From contig NC_031479.1 of assembly GCF_000006565.2 (NCBI RefSeq), forward strand, positions 6,322,885 to 6,386,884: 64,000 nucleotides of DNA, read 5' to 3'. Below the pieces are notes generated by a model that ran no database searches, had not been told where the DNA came from, and saw only the letters and a program-made list of their open reading frames with translations. This document shows, piece after piece, positions 24,401 to 37,859 of this stretch. The translations under genes and the position numbers were made by a program. Origin of the DNA: Toxoplasma gondii ME49 (taxonomy: Eukaryota > Apicomplexa > Conoidasida > Eucoccidiorida > Sarcocystidae). How positions within the stretch are numbered: position 1 is the stretch's first letter; each line of letters begins with the position of its first letter.

Positions 24401-25361
24401 GTCGCGCCACATCGCATGCAACGGGCGCCGCTCTCTGCCTCGAGTACCGACGGTGCTGACTGAAAGGTTTCGCCTCTCACTCTTGTGGTGCTGCGCCTTC
24501 TTTCTCGTTGCTTCCACGGTATTTCGTCGCGTCCCACGGTGTTTATCTCTTGTTCGTGGTGATTTTATTGGTGCGTGGTTCTTTTTCCTCCTGCGAAGCG
24601 GATTCCGCGCCTCCTGGCTCCTAGACGTTCCTACTCCCTATGCTTCGCCGGGCCGTAGCCGACGGTGTCCTTGCTAGGGAACGAGGAGTTTTCCAATGAG
24701 CAAGCTTCCGGTGTTGGGTTAACCAGTGACTTGTTAAATAACTGCAGCCAATCCTACCCAACTGTTTTGAGATGCTACCGTGTTTGTCTTCGACCCCGTT
24801 TCCTGTGTCTGGTGCGGGACGGATAGCCTTGTTAGGGTGGGCCTTCCCGGTCTGAGAGTGTCACCGAGTGCTTGTCGATTGTGTTTGTCGTCTCCTTTCT
24901 CATTTGTCTTTCGTCAATCCTATTCGTACACGGCACTCGTTTTTCAACTGTACGGTCCTTGTTTGACGCGTCTTGTCGGTTTTATTTTCCCCCACGTGCG
25001 CCTTCGCCGCGGGTGAATGCGCGGCGGGGCGTTTTGTCATGCGTGTACTGGATACCTCCAAACGGCGTTTTGTTCGAATAAGTTACCATCTAGTTTTTCT
25101 CCTGAGGTGTTTCAGTCCCGCGAAAGGAAGGGCGATTCGTTCATTTGCGTTGGCTTGGTAACGTTCCGCGTCTGATTTGTCAAGCGTTTTGGTTCAGGAC
25201 AGCGTTTTTGAAAGGTTGAGCAGGCTTCCCTGTCGATCGTAGGGATTTGTCTCGTTCTCCATCGGTGTGCGTCTCTGTGTGTGTCGGTTTCGGTGGTGGC
25301 TCCCCTTCGGAGAGTCTGCCTCCCTTGTCGTCCCTGGCTGTCGTAAGCAGGCTCGTCCACT
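21453..25361. other. Intergenic region: UTP20 3' side and leader/promoter of the RRM gene
   Basis: No convincing gene is seen in this 3.9 kb. The first part is AT-richer and fits a 3' UTR and spacer. From about 23.1 kb it becomes GC-richer. From about 24.3 kb to the ATG at 25362 it is pyrimidine- and GT-rich on the plus strand, like long 5' leaders of coccidian genes. A 238-codon plus-strand ORF starting with ATG at 23160 (context CCGCCGATGG) and a minus-strand ORF without an ATG (23325-24104) overlap here. Neither shows a recognisable domain. I cannot place a transcription start. Confidence 0.5.
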
Positions 25362-28300
25362 ATGACATTTCTCTCTTCCTCTTCGTTGGAGGAGGGAGAA
25401 CGAGGGGCGAGGAGCCTCTCCCCTTCAGTCCCTGATGCAGATACGCCGATCGAAGCCTCATGTGACTACCTTTCGCCTGGCCCCCTGGTGCCGTCTCAAT
25501 CTGTATCTGTTTCTCAACCGCTATCTGAATCTGTGTCTCATCCCTTATCTGTATCTGTGTCGGCTGCTGCGTGTATGCGCGAGCTCAGCGCCCTCTCTTC
25601 ATCTCTCTCTTCTCTCGTGGACGCTGCCGAGACGCCCCAGCCGGAAGGCGAGACGCTGGGCTTCCTGCCAGGTCCCCGCTGTCCCGCGGGAGAGGCGGGT
25701 GTGGTTTCCGTTGCTGTAGACTCTACTCCGCAGTTCACCAGCGGTGTCGGATGCTCCGAAGGTCCTTCCAACCGGGAGCAAAGTCCAGACTTCTCATTGC
25801 CGTCGATTGGCGGAGCTGTGTCTCCCTCCTACAGTCCTCTGCTCCCAGAGGGCCAGGGGTCTGTTCCACTGAAAGGACTCGCGGGAAAAGGCTTCACCTG
25901 CGGGCGTGGTGGGGATTTTGATGGGTTTTCTCCCGAATACACGACGGATGCTGCGCCGGCGTATGGTGCCGGCAGTGCTTCTCCTCACCTGCACTTGAGC
26001 ATCGACCCCTCAGCGCGCGCAAGCGCGTCGGGGGGCCGCAGCGAGCGCATGCACGGCTCCAGCCCCGCCAACCAAGAGGCAGTGTCGCTGCCGAATGTGA
26101 GAGAAGACCTAGGACACACGACCGACGATGCGGCCGGTGCCAGAGTAGAGGAGCTCCTGAACTTTGCCTCGACGGCGCTGGATTCGGCTGGGGGTCTCGG
26201 CCTCGAGCCCGACAGCGAAGCAAAGACAAATGCGTCAGTGGATGCTTGGAACCTTTTATGTCGCAGCTTCACAGATGCGGCAGAAGGACTCTGCGCCGCG
26301 CGGCCCAGTGTGCAGAACCGAGCTCGGGGACCAACGGAGCAGCCAAGAGACGGGCGGGCACCTATGCGAGGAGCGCCTGAGCGTCAGTGCACTATTCAGA
26401 CGAACTGCCGCTCGACACCAGGTGGAGGAAGCATTCCCAAGACGGAGTGTACCGCGGAGAGAGAGAGGTCGTCCGGGGGAGCGGTAGGGATGGATTCAGA
26501 GCCGCAGGTGCGATGCCAAAACTCAGAGATCGGCGGGGGTCTCCTGGCGGAATCCGGTGTCAGAGAAGCGCGGCAAGAAGAGGGCCAGGCGGACACGATG
26601 CAGCCGAGTCAGGAGGCATGGCATTCCATAGAAGAGGAAGCCGCAGCCTTTGTCACAAGCCTTCACGAGACATTCCTCACTCCACAGCGACTCCTGAACG
26701 TCAGCGAGGGAAGCGCCAGTCCCCTTTCGCTGCCGATGTCGGTCGACGAGGCGTACGAAGAACAAGGCAACACAGACGGAGACGGGTCGCCGTTCGACGC
26801 GAACGAGCAGTCTCCGTCGGGCCAGACCTTGCGAGAGCAAGGACGGTCAGAGGGGCAGGGGCGGATGCCGGAGAACGGCGAAGACTGCGCGGCATGGGCG
26901 CCGTGTAACCAGTCTCTGTTCACCGTGGAAGTAAAGTCTGCACAGTCGGGTAAAGCTGCGGGAGTTGCGGATCTAGGCGGCGATGAAGAAGAAGCGGAGG
27001 ATGACCTCACGCCCAAGATCGATTGGGAAGTGACCTGTGAGGACAGCCGCGAAGAGAACAGCGCGTCTTCGGAGGCAGGCCTGTCCGTGTCGCAAGAGGA
27101 GGACTTGAGTCGGAGCACGAGTCAAGCAGACTACTCCAGTCAGGGCAAGAAGGTGAGGACCATTCGCGTCGGCAATCACCCGCCGAGGCCGGGGCTCACC
27201 CAGGGCCTTTCTATTATCCACACAAACAGTGCAGGCTGGTCCAGTCCGGGGTACACCCACAGTGTGTTCGGCAGATGCAGCACCTACAGCAGTTTGCACA
27301 GCGCGGAGGGCATTTGCTTTCCGGGCGTGGGGTCCCCTCTCGGAGCCTGCTCCATGGGGTCTGGGCGCTGCGCTCTGGACTCGTTCAAGTCTGGAGTGAT
27401 ATCGAGGGAAGTGGGGGAAATTCTGGGCGAAGAAGGCGGCGGCCGCTCCCTCAACGCGTTCAGCCGGAGCGCCAGCAGGTGCAGCAACCACCCGAGCATG
27501 GTGGACCCAGGTTCGTTCGCGGAACTTCGTCTCTCGACGCTCGAGCAGTTTTACAGCGACCGATGTAAACACACGCTTCTGTGCGCCGACCACTCAGGGA
27601 TACGTTTCCAAGAACGACGAGCCTCCGGTCTTCTTCAGATTCAAAGGCAACTGAAGGACGTCCGGCAAAGATTGAAGGGTTTACGTTTGCTGGGAACTAA
27701 CTTCTCCGCTGTCTGTGACAAATCCCAAAACCTTGTTTGCTGCTACGTCGCTGAAAGGGTGGTGCCAGCGAGCGGTGAGCCGTCAAGAGACACCAAGCCT
27801 GCGGCGAGTCTCACGGGCGCAGCTTCCGACGACGCTTCCGGGGCCCAGGAGACGGTGGCAAGTGAACGAGCTGTGTCGCGCTTTTTTGAGCATCTTCTAC
27901 TGTTGACCATTGAGGAAAAGCCGAACCGGCGCGCTTCGGAGGGGGAACTTTCTGGCGACGAGGCGGATCGCGCCGCCCACCGTGACAGCCGAGTTGCGGG
28001 GATCCAGAGGAAGTTTCGAGTTGTGTCGGAAATCTTCGTTCTCCGATCGAATCCGAGTCAAGACGGAGCCTCAGGGGCGGCGGCAGTTGCTGCGGGCCTC
28101 TCAAAGAACGAGGCCATGTTGTTGCTCTCAGATACAGCGAAGCGGCGCCAACTGCTTAACGCGCTGTTATCTCTAATGTCTGGAGGAGCGCGGGACGGAA
28201 ACAGAGAGAGTCGCGAAGGCCCGCTGGGAGCGGGTGCAGGAAGCCGTGGTCGAAGCGCCTGCTTCGACCCTGTCGAGGACATTCCTCCAGCCCCGTCTGG

Positions 28301-31300
28301 ATCAAACGCAACTCTGAAGCGCACCGGCAGCGCTTCGCGGAGTGGAAGTCCCAGTGTCCAGTCTTCTGGGTCTGATCGCCGGCGGAGCGTGTGTGAGCCG
28401 GTATCCTTGTCCGTCTTGCCGTCTTTTCGGGCGCTGTCCTGCGACGACCAGAACAGTGTCCCGCCCGTGTTTGGTGTCGAGGGTGCCACTAAGGCCTGCC
28501 CAGCCGCGTCTTATGCTCTCACGACGAGCCGCGACGCCGACTCCTCGTCGGTGAGCGTCCGCGCCTTCAGTCCCCCGCCTGAGACCGCTGGCATGTGGCT
28601 ATCGTCTGCAGTCCATATGTCGGTTCCGGATCTCGCTAGGCAATCGTCTGCAGAGGACAACGCCCAGTTTCAGGTAGGGCGCGAAGGTGGTGCGCTGGGA
28701 GTGGGGGGACGCAGGAGCAGAGCACCGGAACCAGACAGTCTTCCGCGACACATTGACGATTTGGCTGTAGGAGAACCAGCTGCATCGCCAGGGCCATTCC
28801 CACTCGTGTCTTCGGAGGCGCGTCTAGGTGAGTCGCCGAGCCCCGTGGGGTGCCTGCGAAGCCCGCTCGAGTCTCCGGGGCTTCATGGGTCGGATACCGT
28901 TCAGGCAGAGACAGGCCCGTGGCCATTGGCGGGGGCAACCGAACTGGCCCGCGAAACTGCTGCGGCTGTTACTGCGGCCTCCCGGCTGCTGGACCAGTAC
29001 GCCTGTGGGGAACTGCGAACCGAGAAGCGCGAGAGTGTGTGCGATTTAGTCGCTGGAGGGCACCTGGAGAGTCCATTTCATCCCGGCATCGAAGAGGCCA
29101 CCAAGCTTTTGATGGAGTGCGGCCTGCGCCCTCGAGAAGCCGTGGGCGACTCCGCAGCGCGGGCCTTCGCCCCTTCGGAGGACAGCTTGTCTCCTCCACC
29201 AGTGGGAGGACGTGAGGTAATTCTTCCGGGTTCTGCGGAGTTAATGAATGCTCTCGTTCAACAGCTTCAGCACCAGCTGCAGCAGCAGATCGAGCAGCAA
29301 CTTCAGCTTCATCGCGGGACAGCGACCGAACGTCTGAGGGCTTCAGGTGCCTTGGCCTCCGGTGTGCCGCACGGCGCCTCCGTCTCGCCTTCTCTTTCGA
29401 CCCGGACCAAACAGCTGGGGCGCGGTAATGAGCACCTGGAGGCTTCAGAGGCCTGTCCGGCGTCCGCAATCGAAGCTGCAGCGGCAGCACTTCTCGGAAG
29501 TCGGGGTTGCTCCGTGGGGGCGGCAAGGGCGCTGAGGGCGCCTGGTGCCGCGCCTCCTGCTCTGTCGCGCCCCGCCCCTGGTCCAAGTCTTAGTGGCTCC
29601 ACTCCTTCGCACATGGACATTCTTGGGCTTGACGGATCCGACGATCTTCACGACTTCAAAGAGCACTGCTCCGTTTTCATCAGCTGGATTCCGCGAGTCG
29701 CACGTGCAGAAGATTATCGACAAAAGGACCAGATGGAGAAGCGAGTAAGTCCAGCCATAAGCAGTTTTGACCATGCAGGCTACCGGGCCCTGATACACTC
29801 CTGCAAGACTTTGCTTGTACGGCAAATCAGGTGCCGCATCTGGTCTCTCGAGAGTGTCGGGCTGAGTCAGCAAGTAGGATTCTTCTGTATGTAGGCTGCT
29901 CCTGGTGGCCATCCTAGCACGTGGGTTGAAGGTAGAGGCTCTGTTCCGAAGGTCATGAAAGGGTAGTGTGTTCTTTTGTTTTCTTGCAGCTGAAGCTCCT
30001 GTTTGAAGTGAGCTTGAAAGTTCGCGGCATTGTACGCATCGCGCTGTTCCCTCCGCGTGGGTCCCATTGTTGCGTATTGTTTGACACTCCGCAAGCAGCC
30101 CAGGCATTTATAAGACAGTATGGAGGCTCAACCTACACGTCGAGCACGGAGCGTTTCAAGGCAGAGATCTGTGCGGCGCATGCAGTCACATTTGACCGAG
30201 GCATTGAGCGCGTGTTTGTGCGCATCGAGGAATTCAAACCGCAGTTGCTGCAGCAAGCGTGCGGAAACCAGCCGATGCACGGGTCGGGAGCCAGTGGCTC
30301 AGGCTGTTCCGCAGGCGGCGCTCGACACCTCCCTCCTGCGTCGATCACTGAAGGTCTAGGGCGCCAGGGCGCCGGCCTGAGGCACCCGCAAGGGCCTCTA
30401 GGGAGTGCTCTTGCAAGCATCAGCGCTCTGCGTACAGTGATTGAGAACGCGCGCCAGGGAAGTTTCGTGCAGCACCCGCACCAGCAGCTACTGTTGCTCA
30501 AGCAGCTTCGGCAGGAGCACAGTGGGGAGCCGCAAGTGGAGGAAGGGGCAGGGTCCACCGCGCCGATGTCGGGTTTCCTGCCTCACGTGGCTCCGTCTGC
30601 GTTGCCGGAACCTGGCAGCTTCCAGGAGCTACAGGCTCAACGCCAACGTGTGCTGCTTCGGTCTCAGTCTGCTGTCCAAGGTGCTCTTGAAATTGCAAAC
30701 TTTTTGTCCAACCGAGACGGCTCCGCAAAAGCACTGCAGCAGCGTCGGCACCCCAGATTTGGACGAGCGGCCACGATGGATACGCCGTCAGTGTCATGGC
30801 CGGGAGGCTCTCTGCAGACAGCGGATCTCCGGGACCAAAACACGCCAGCGGTTCATCCTCGAGGCTGCGTCGACGTGGGTGGCGACAGACCTTTTGCCCC
30901 GTCGCGCTCGAAGCCTGCCGAAGACGAACTGGGCCCTCAGCAGCAGCTGGCGGAGGCAAGCGCGCGACTGTTCTCAGAGTTGAAGCCCGAAGAGCAAGCA
31001 GAGCTTGGGCAGCTGTGGCAGACATTGATGCGCCAGCAACAGTCGCTGATTGGGGCTGGCCAAGGAGCCCCGGGCCTCGCCAAGCAGAGTCCGTCTCAAC
31101 AACTCCTCACTGCTGGGTTGCAGCAGATTCGCCGAGATCAGCACCCGCCGCAGCGCCGGCAGAGAGATCCTCACTACCGTGGTGCGGAGCGCAATTCCGG
31201 CGTGCTCGGGAAGCACGCGCTCTCGTCGAGAGAAGATGGCGCTGGACAAAACACTGGCAAACTCGCGACACCTGCCCCTAGAAGTCACCGACCCGGCGAG

Positions 31301-31567
31301 TCGCGAACTGGCGCCTCGAGGCTGCCACAGTCGCACCGGTCGCAGTTCGGGTCAGGCCGCGGTGGACAAGAACAGGAAGGGAAGTGGCCCGCTCCTCAGC
31401 GATGCTTAGCTCCTGTGCCTCAACACGGAGTGAGGGTGGAGAGCCCGCGCCACCGCCATGGGAACGTTGGGGGTAGCGGCGCCGGTGGCAGCTACAGCCG
31501 AGTTAATGTCGTCGGCGCCCGACAGCGGCACCGGGGGGGTCCCAGTGGCCGTGGTCACCATGCGTGA
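25362..31567 (+). CDS. Large mostly disordered RNA-binding protein with one C-terminal RRM
   Basis: Two exons, 25362-29744 and 29990-31567, join in phase 0 (donor GTAAGT, acceptor TTTTCTTGCAG) to give 1,986 aa. The start ATG is the first in the frame. Residues 1-700 are serine-, glycine- and acid-rich with no visible domain. Residues about 715-900 look folded (helical, hydrophobic spacing, FYSDRCKHTLLCADHSGIRF) but I do not recognise them. A glutamine-rich coiled segment (QLQHQLQQQIEQQLQLH) lies near 1300. An RRM spans about 1434-1520: RNP2-like VFISWIP is in exon 1 and RNP1-like GSHCCVLFDT in exon 2, so the intron cuts the domain. The rest of exon 2 is Gln-, His- and Pro-rich. A role in mRNA binding or regulation is inferred. 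No specific orthologue is recognised. Confidence 0.8.
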
Positions 31568-34500
31568 TCAAGTCTCCAGGTGCTACAAGTGTTCATTACA
31601 GGTGGGATACATCAACAGCAGTCGCTGGCGACGCGACTGAGGTCAACATTCTAATTAGGCCAGTGCGTGGGAAAGGCAGGAGATAATCCTACGTCCACGG
31701 CCATTCTCAGTAGAACAGCTTATTTTTGTTGTCCGAGCTACTCGAAGGAACAAACGAAACAACGTTCGTGATGTGAGTGACTGGGACCCGGGATCTGTGA
31801 GCGCGTGTGGTGGGCGCTCGGAGTTTTCGAGTCTCCGTGTAAGCGGAAATCACGAAAAAACATCGTAGGAGTCTAAAGAGGTGTGCCTTAGTTTTCACAC
31901 GAGGGACAAAATTTAGTTTTATGCCATCTACCGTGGGTCGTCCTCACCGGTTCAGATCTACAAGACGCGGCTGTTTCTCTGCTCTTGCTCGAGGCCTTCT
32001 GTTTGCCACCTGGTTCCTTTCGTTGTCAACGGCATCTTATGTCACGAGTCCAGTGGATCTAAGCCAGAGTTTACGGTGACGTGACTTGTCATCTTTGTCT
32101 CAGTCACTTTTTTGAATGCGTCACATCAGTCTGTAGAGGAAGGCATGTGCAGGGAGCGGTGAACACCCTCTCTGAGCAGTTGTGGAAGCGTGTATACCAG
32201 GAAGAAAGGCATCAACTTTCTGTGGTTCGTCCTGCATTGGTTGCCCTGCCCTTCGGCGTTGGCTTGCCCTGACGTATTACTCGTGCTTTTTTGTCGCCCT
32301 CGTCGGCGAGCTATGTGAAGTGCTTTGACAAGCAAGCGTCTCCCTGTGGCAAAGAGTTCGTACTGGTTGAGAAGCGTGATGTGATTGGCCGCCGAAACGT
32401 TGTTGAAAGGGAAACGTGGCGTTCGCAGACTTCGCGAGTAGTAGAAAAGTATTCGTGAAGACAACAGGTTGTGGAAATATCCATGTCGAGCTCGCTTTGT
32501 TTTTTCCTCTTGGTTCTCAAGGTCCTTTCATGAGGCAGGCGCTCTTCCTTTGTCTGCCAAGAGTTGCGTGACCGGAAGGTGTGTGTTCGTGTGAGACTGT
32601 CCCGATTTCGGCTGTGAAAAACGTAGAAGTGGGGGATGTTTCCGTGGTACTTAGAATTCTGTCCGTGTCCTCTTGCTGGGGTTGGTGCTCATCAATAGGG
32701 GGACCAACGCCGTTTGCGCGTGCAGCGAGGGAGTGGTCGAGAATTTGCACGAATCTCGAGCGTGTGTGCGTATGTGGTTGCGTGGAAGAGTGAGGTAACG
32801 GTGGCCGTCGAGGCCGGCTGGGCGAGGCTGACTGCATTCAGGTGCAGGCTGTCTCCGCCCGTTTCTGTCCTCGTGCAGTGCGTTCGGGTTTGTCCTGCAT
32901 GATGATTTTGTTTCAGTTGATCCGTCCAAGGTGAATGCTAGTCTTTGCGAAACTGTCACTGTGTCAGTGAAGATGTGTGATGTCGAAACAGGTCTAGCAA
33001 GATTCCCTGGAACAAGGAACTTGGAAGGGTGTGAAGAAGGCGGACGGTGTGTCAGATCTGGAGGGCTGGCGGTGTATTTCTTCGGAATGTGATGCTTCAC
33101 GCTCACTTTGTATCAGGAACTGCCTTGGTGGACGCGTCATTGATGGAGTCCGTCCGCACTCCCTTCCGCCACAGTGCTGAGAGCCCCCCGAAACGCATGC
33201 CGCTGTTCTAGTAATTTCAAGGATGTCGTCGGTCTCCCACAGCAGGCGCCGAGCGTTTCCCTTGACCCCATGATGTCGTTCTCGGCGGTCTCGACCCCCG
33301 GCCAGGGTCCGACAAAAAGCCAGAAACAACTTCAGAGTGTGGGCCATGCAGTGATTTGTATCTACCTGATGAGAAAGAGCTCCAGCAATGCCCCTGGGGA
33401 TGGCGTTGCCCGAGTAGTCGTTCAGTGTGACGTCGGCGCTGAACACGATCAGGGTCTGTGGTACAATCCCTAATGCGAAACCCACTGGCTGTGGCAAGCA
33501 ATAAATTAAAAAGGGAGCACGTTCTTTTTACTGGTGGGGCAAGGGGCTTGGCGCAAATACACGTTCCAAATGTGTGACAATCGTGCGTCCCTTGTTGACG
33601 GGTGAGTGGTGCCGAGGACCGTGGTTGACTGGGTTCTGTAGTAAGGTGCGTCATCCAGTGGGAAACCCTTTTGTGTTAGAATAGTAATTGCGTGGCAGAG
33701 GAGGTGCGAACATCCCCAGTGAGCGGAAATGCGAGCTCACTACAGTGGCCATATGTTATTTGTTTGGGCAAGTCTCAATGAACGAACATCTTTCGGCATG
33801 CTGCACTCGGCAGTCAAGAGCGAGGATCTGAACCATGTGTGCAGTGCCACAGTACGGGTTCGTCTGCGTGGATGTCCGTTCAACTAATTGAAAAGGTTTT
33901 CCGACGGAGTGTAGTGGCCGCAGTGTTGGGAACCGGACAGATTTTTTTTAACGCCATTCGGTTCCGCATCTTTTGGTTGATGCTGACGGTGCAAGTGGTT
34001 ATATTCGGAGATGTCCCTGTGACCCTGTGCATACGTCCACAGTCTGATATCGTGCTCAAAATTTCAGGTGAAGACAGGCTTCTCAACGATCTCTGGATAT
34101 TTCGCTCGAATCTGTCGTGTTTCATCTAGTGGGGAGATTCTCGGTGGTGTTTTCGACCACTTCCATCCGTGACTATCCCGTTTGCTCTTCCACAGACCTA
34201 CGCACTTCATTTTTTTGAAGATACTGGTAGCCGGCAGTGCCCAGGATTCTGCAGTCAGTTCTGGTGTGGTCCTTTGTTTTCACACAAGAGGTCCGGTGTA
34301 TGCCAACGTTCAACCAAAACCCACTTCGGTTTTCGGCCGTTTTCAGATATTTGTCGGCGCGTGACCGCAGTGTAGAGTTTGTGACCTGTGCCCCTCTGGC
34401 GTGGAATTCATGTGTCATGCGATTTTGTGGATTCAGTCTAGCATGGTGCACTGTCTTCTTGGGTGTTGGCAGAAATGAAAGTGGCTGGTTGGCATCGGCA

Positions 34501-37415
34501 ACCGCCCTACCCCATGTGGGTGTGGTGATATTGCTAGTTGTGTAACGGCTGTGTGATAGCCGAGAATAGGGGGGTAACGAGTACCATAATGCTTCGGTAT
34601 CTAAATGTGGCAGTGTCCTTGATGCAGTGATTCGTCCATCCGGTGTTGTTCTGGATGGAAAGAGTCTTACCGATATCGCCACAAACTGCAGCGAATATTC
34701 CCGGCTGATGGTCATTCGAAGGAGGGCATGTGGAGAGGTCGATAGTGGTCTGTAAACAACAGCGCCGCTGTCGCTGAAACGTCTGTATTGTCAATATCTG
34801 CGTTGGGACTCTGGGATCAGGTTAAGAATTCGAGAAAGCGTCAAGCAAATGTTATTTGTTGTCACAATTGCATGCGTTCGTGTGGTGCGTGCGTCCTCCT
34901 CCGCATCGGATACAGACCTATGCGTCAACTTCAGTGGCAAAATGTGATTAAGCTACAGTCACCCCCCGCTCTCCGACGTTCGCGAGAGACTGCGACATTA
35001 AGTCAGTGTTATACGTTGAGTAATGTTCGTCTGAAAATGGTGCCCGGGGTCCGATTTCTGGTCGTTGTGCAAAAAGAGTTCGATATATGTCAGGGAGTCT
35101 CTTTCAGTCTTACTGCAGGAAGTTTTTTTTTTCATTGTCCGGTTGTTGCGACATAACGGTGTACCTGAGGTACGTACGAGAGCCATTTTTGTTAAGTGTT
35201 TGAACCACGCATGATTTTTTGGTTTAATCTACTCTAAATGGTGTGGCTTCACGTCGACTCAGAAGCTACAGAACGGATTCTGTGTCAGTCTGCCGACTGA
35301 AGACCCACAAAGGCTGGCAGCAGTTACTGCTTAAGGTGTACGAATGATCTAGAAAGGGGACAGGTTAGGCAGGCGTAGCCCGCAGATGACAAAGTGGTAT
35401 TTATCCAGCTGCAGTTTTGAGTATCGCAAAGAACGCCGAGTCATAGTGAGGGAATATGTAGCGATTTTATCAGTAGGAAAGGCACGTAGTTGCCTGTGAA
35501 TATGCAAATGCTCAAACGCTGCTGTTTGTACTCCAATGCAGACGTTCTTTGGCCAGTGTATAAGGGACGGCTGGTCTGTATGGGTTGACACCACCGCGCG
35601 GTACTAGTGTCCAACTTGGCTTGTACGCACACCCACAGCGGGATCAAGGGCATGTATAATCCGTTCTCCTGATGTTTACATGTCTGCAGTACTGTTAATC
35701 ATCTGGTGCTGTGTAGATTTTCATGTGTATTTGAACGTTCAGTCTGGCTGTAGTTTTACACGTAGTGGTGTGTAGGAAAAGTAAGCACGATAAAGGGATA
35801 TGATAGCTTGCCCTGGCTCTCGTATCCGCGAGGTCTTTGTGAAACGAGGAATCTTTCGTCGGTGCCAGAGGCGGGCTTATTTCTTGAATATTCACAGCAC
35901 GAGTTACGTGCTCCTACCGCTGCATGCTACAGAGGGACACAACGGGCAATAGCCCGGAGAATCCATCAAAGGCTTTCCAGCCACTCTGGTAAATACCACG
36001 GACGCTTGAAGCTTTGTAGCCAGCTGATAGCTGAATGAGTGACGTTCAGCGCTTGCTGCTGGTAGTGTAGTAATAGGTGCCGTCACTGTTTGTCCAGTTG
36101 GCATTGCACAAAGCAAGTCAAGGAGGCATCTCAGATGTCGTCTATTGTCCGAACTCTTCTGCAGCCACCAACATTCGCAGTCGTGCACTAACTCCGACCA
36201 GCGTAGCACGTGCTACAAAAGTGTTCTGTACAACAAATACAGCTTGAATTGCGTATTCGGTCTCTAGCGATTCCACAGCACCGCATTAGACACGGTATGG
36301 AACCCCAGCCATCATATTCCGCATCGACTGCAGTTTGTTAACAGTGCAAGCAAAGCCGAGTTTCGAACTAACTAGCTGCAACGCGGTATGCTTGCAATAC
36401 GCTTGCTCCCATTTCACGTGCTTGCGGTTACTCTCCACCAAAAACGACCACGGCATTCTATGAGAAACGCGTCCATTCTTATTCACAAGGGACAGACGGC
36501 CTCGCTGCTACGTCTTTCGTGTCGTGGCGCCATACATTGAAATCACTGTCGCAGCTACACGAAGACTGCCAAGGAGCGGCAGAATTACCTCACAGTAAGA
36601 ACTTGTTGCTCGAACAATACTGCAGCCATACAGCTCTCACAGCTACGGTAATCGAAAAAGCGATGCTGCCTCATCCTATGCGTGGCTTCTGTGACAGTAC
36701 CATAACCCAGTCAGTGCTGCGAACGGGCTCGTACAATCGCTTCAGGGGTGGTGTTGGTTTACCAGTAGCCACGGTGTCTGCAGCTTAACTATTCTACGCT
36801 ATGTCAGGAATATTGCCACTTTTCTGGTACCGGTCCTTGGAAATTGCATCTTTGGTCTAGCTACCCCAGCACATGTGGGACGACTGGCGCCGAGCTGGAC
36901 TGAGACAAGCGGTCTGATGGACCATTTGGGCACGCTGATAAAAAGGAGAATGCAGTACATACGACCGAGTCTTGGCTAGCCACCTCCTATCCGTTATTGC
37001 TTTTGGCATTTCGCGTAAAAACGCGTTCGAGAATCCAGTGACGTCACCAAGGGCGCCAGGAGCAAGATTCCTTTCCCTGTGAACCGCGAGTGCCTCAGGC
37101 ACTTGACTGGCGCAGTTGTCCACTCAATCACGGCGCAGACGCTTACCATATATGCAAGAGTCAGGCATCATATTCACTGGGATAGACACCAGACAGCATT
37201 AGCAAGACTTGGCGGTCCCTACACATTACCGGGTTTCTTCTGACCAAATCGCCTGAACATTCCGAAACGTGGTGTCTGGCCAACATCTCCTTGTTCCGCC
37301 AACACGTGTAGCACCCGTCACTGCCGTTATGGCGCATCACCTGTTCCCTGCAAAAGTGTGCATAAAACCAGCGCAGTGGAAGCTCTTCCCGGCGCTCATT
37401 TTCCTACGCCGCGTC
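31568..37415. other. Gene-poor region between convergent genes
   Basis: No reading frame here starts with ATG and looks like a protein. From about 31.6 to 35.8 kb the plus strand is rich in G and T, as in a long plus-strand 3' UTR following the RRM gene. From about 36 kb the plus strand becomes A/C-rich, as expected for the 3' UTR of a minus-strand transcript ending here (the REEP-like gene). The two genes therefore seem to converge near 35.8-36 kb. Poly(A) sites cannot be placed with confidence. Confidence 0.45.
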
Positions 37416-37859
37416 CTACAGCTCCTTCCGAGTAGATACGGAGGCCTCGGTGCTGGCTTGCATGCGGGCAATAGCATCACTAACGTAAGTCTTAAGAGGG
37501 ATCACCACATGCTGCTGAAGAGCTTTAGCAATCAAATCGAGGTATTCGACATAATGGCACAGAAACCACCCGTAAAATCGTGAGGTCAAGCCGAGCTTGG
37601 GAACAGCAAGTGCCACCACTAGAACCAGTTTCACCATAGCAAGTAGCCAGGACGGCAGCAAGAAGAAAAGAGGAGTCACAACGTATGGAAACACAACAGT
37701 GACGAGAGCAGAAAAAAGCAGGAAGTACTGTGTCCACAGCAGCATCGCGTTTTCGTTGGGCAATGTTTTCTGCTTAATGCAAGCATGCAATGCCGCCGAG
37801 GTTGGGGCCACAAGGCCCAACGAATAGAAGAGCACCGAACACAAAATAACAGTTATCAT
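37416..37859 (-). CDS. REEP/TB2-DP1/HVA22-like ER membrane protein
   Basis: A minus-strand ORF of 147 codons starts with ATG at 37859 and ends with TAG. It is dominated by hydrophobic segments: residues 1-24, then about 42-58, then about 60-85 with prolines (LPSWLLAMVKLVLVVALAVP). An amphipathic stretch (YVEYLDLIAKALQQHV) and a short charged tail follow. The order of hairpin, tryptophan-started second hairpin (LLWTQYF), LP near the loop, and C-terminal amphipathic helix is that of the TB2/DP1/HVA22 family, whose members curve tubular ER. The bases just upstream of the ATG (TGAATCTCTTCAG) form a good splice acceptor, so a 5' UTR intron or an extra N-terminal exon is possible. The surrounding sequence has minus-strand transcript composition. 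The family call rests on topology and weak motifs. Confidence 0.6.
   Translation of the reverse strand: MITVILCSVLFYSLGLVAPTSAALHACIKQKTLPNENAMLLWTQYFLLFSALVTVVFPYVVTPLFFLLPSWLLAMVKLVLVVALAVPKLGLTSRFYGWFLCHYVEYLDLIAKALQQHVVIPLKTYVSDAIARMQASTEASVSTRKEL

Noticed and set aside
28969..29586. 205-codon minus-strand ORF
   Set aside because: It is a shadow of the RRM gene first exon on the opposite strand.
33839..34129. 96-codon plus-strand ORF with hydrophobic stretch
   Set aside because: It begins with GTG and lies in GT-rich sequence that looks like untranslated region. No ATG or splice support.
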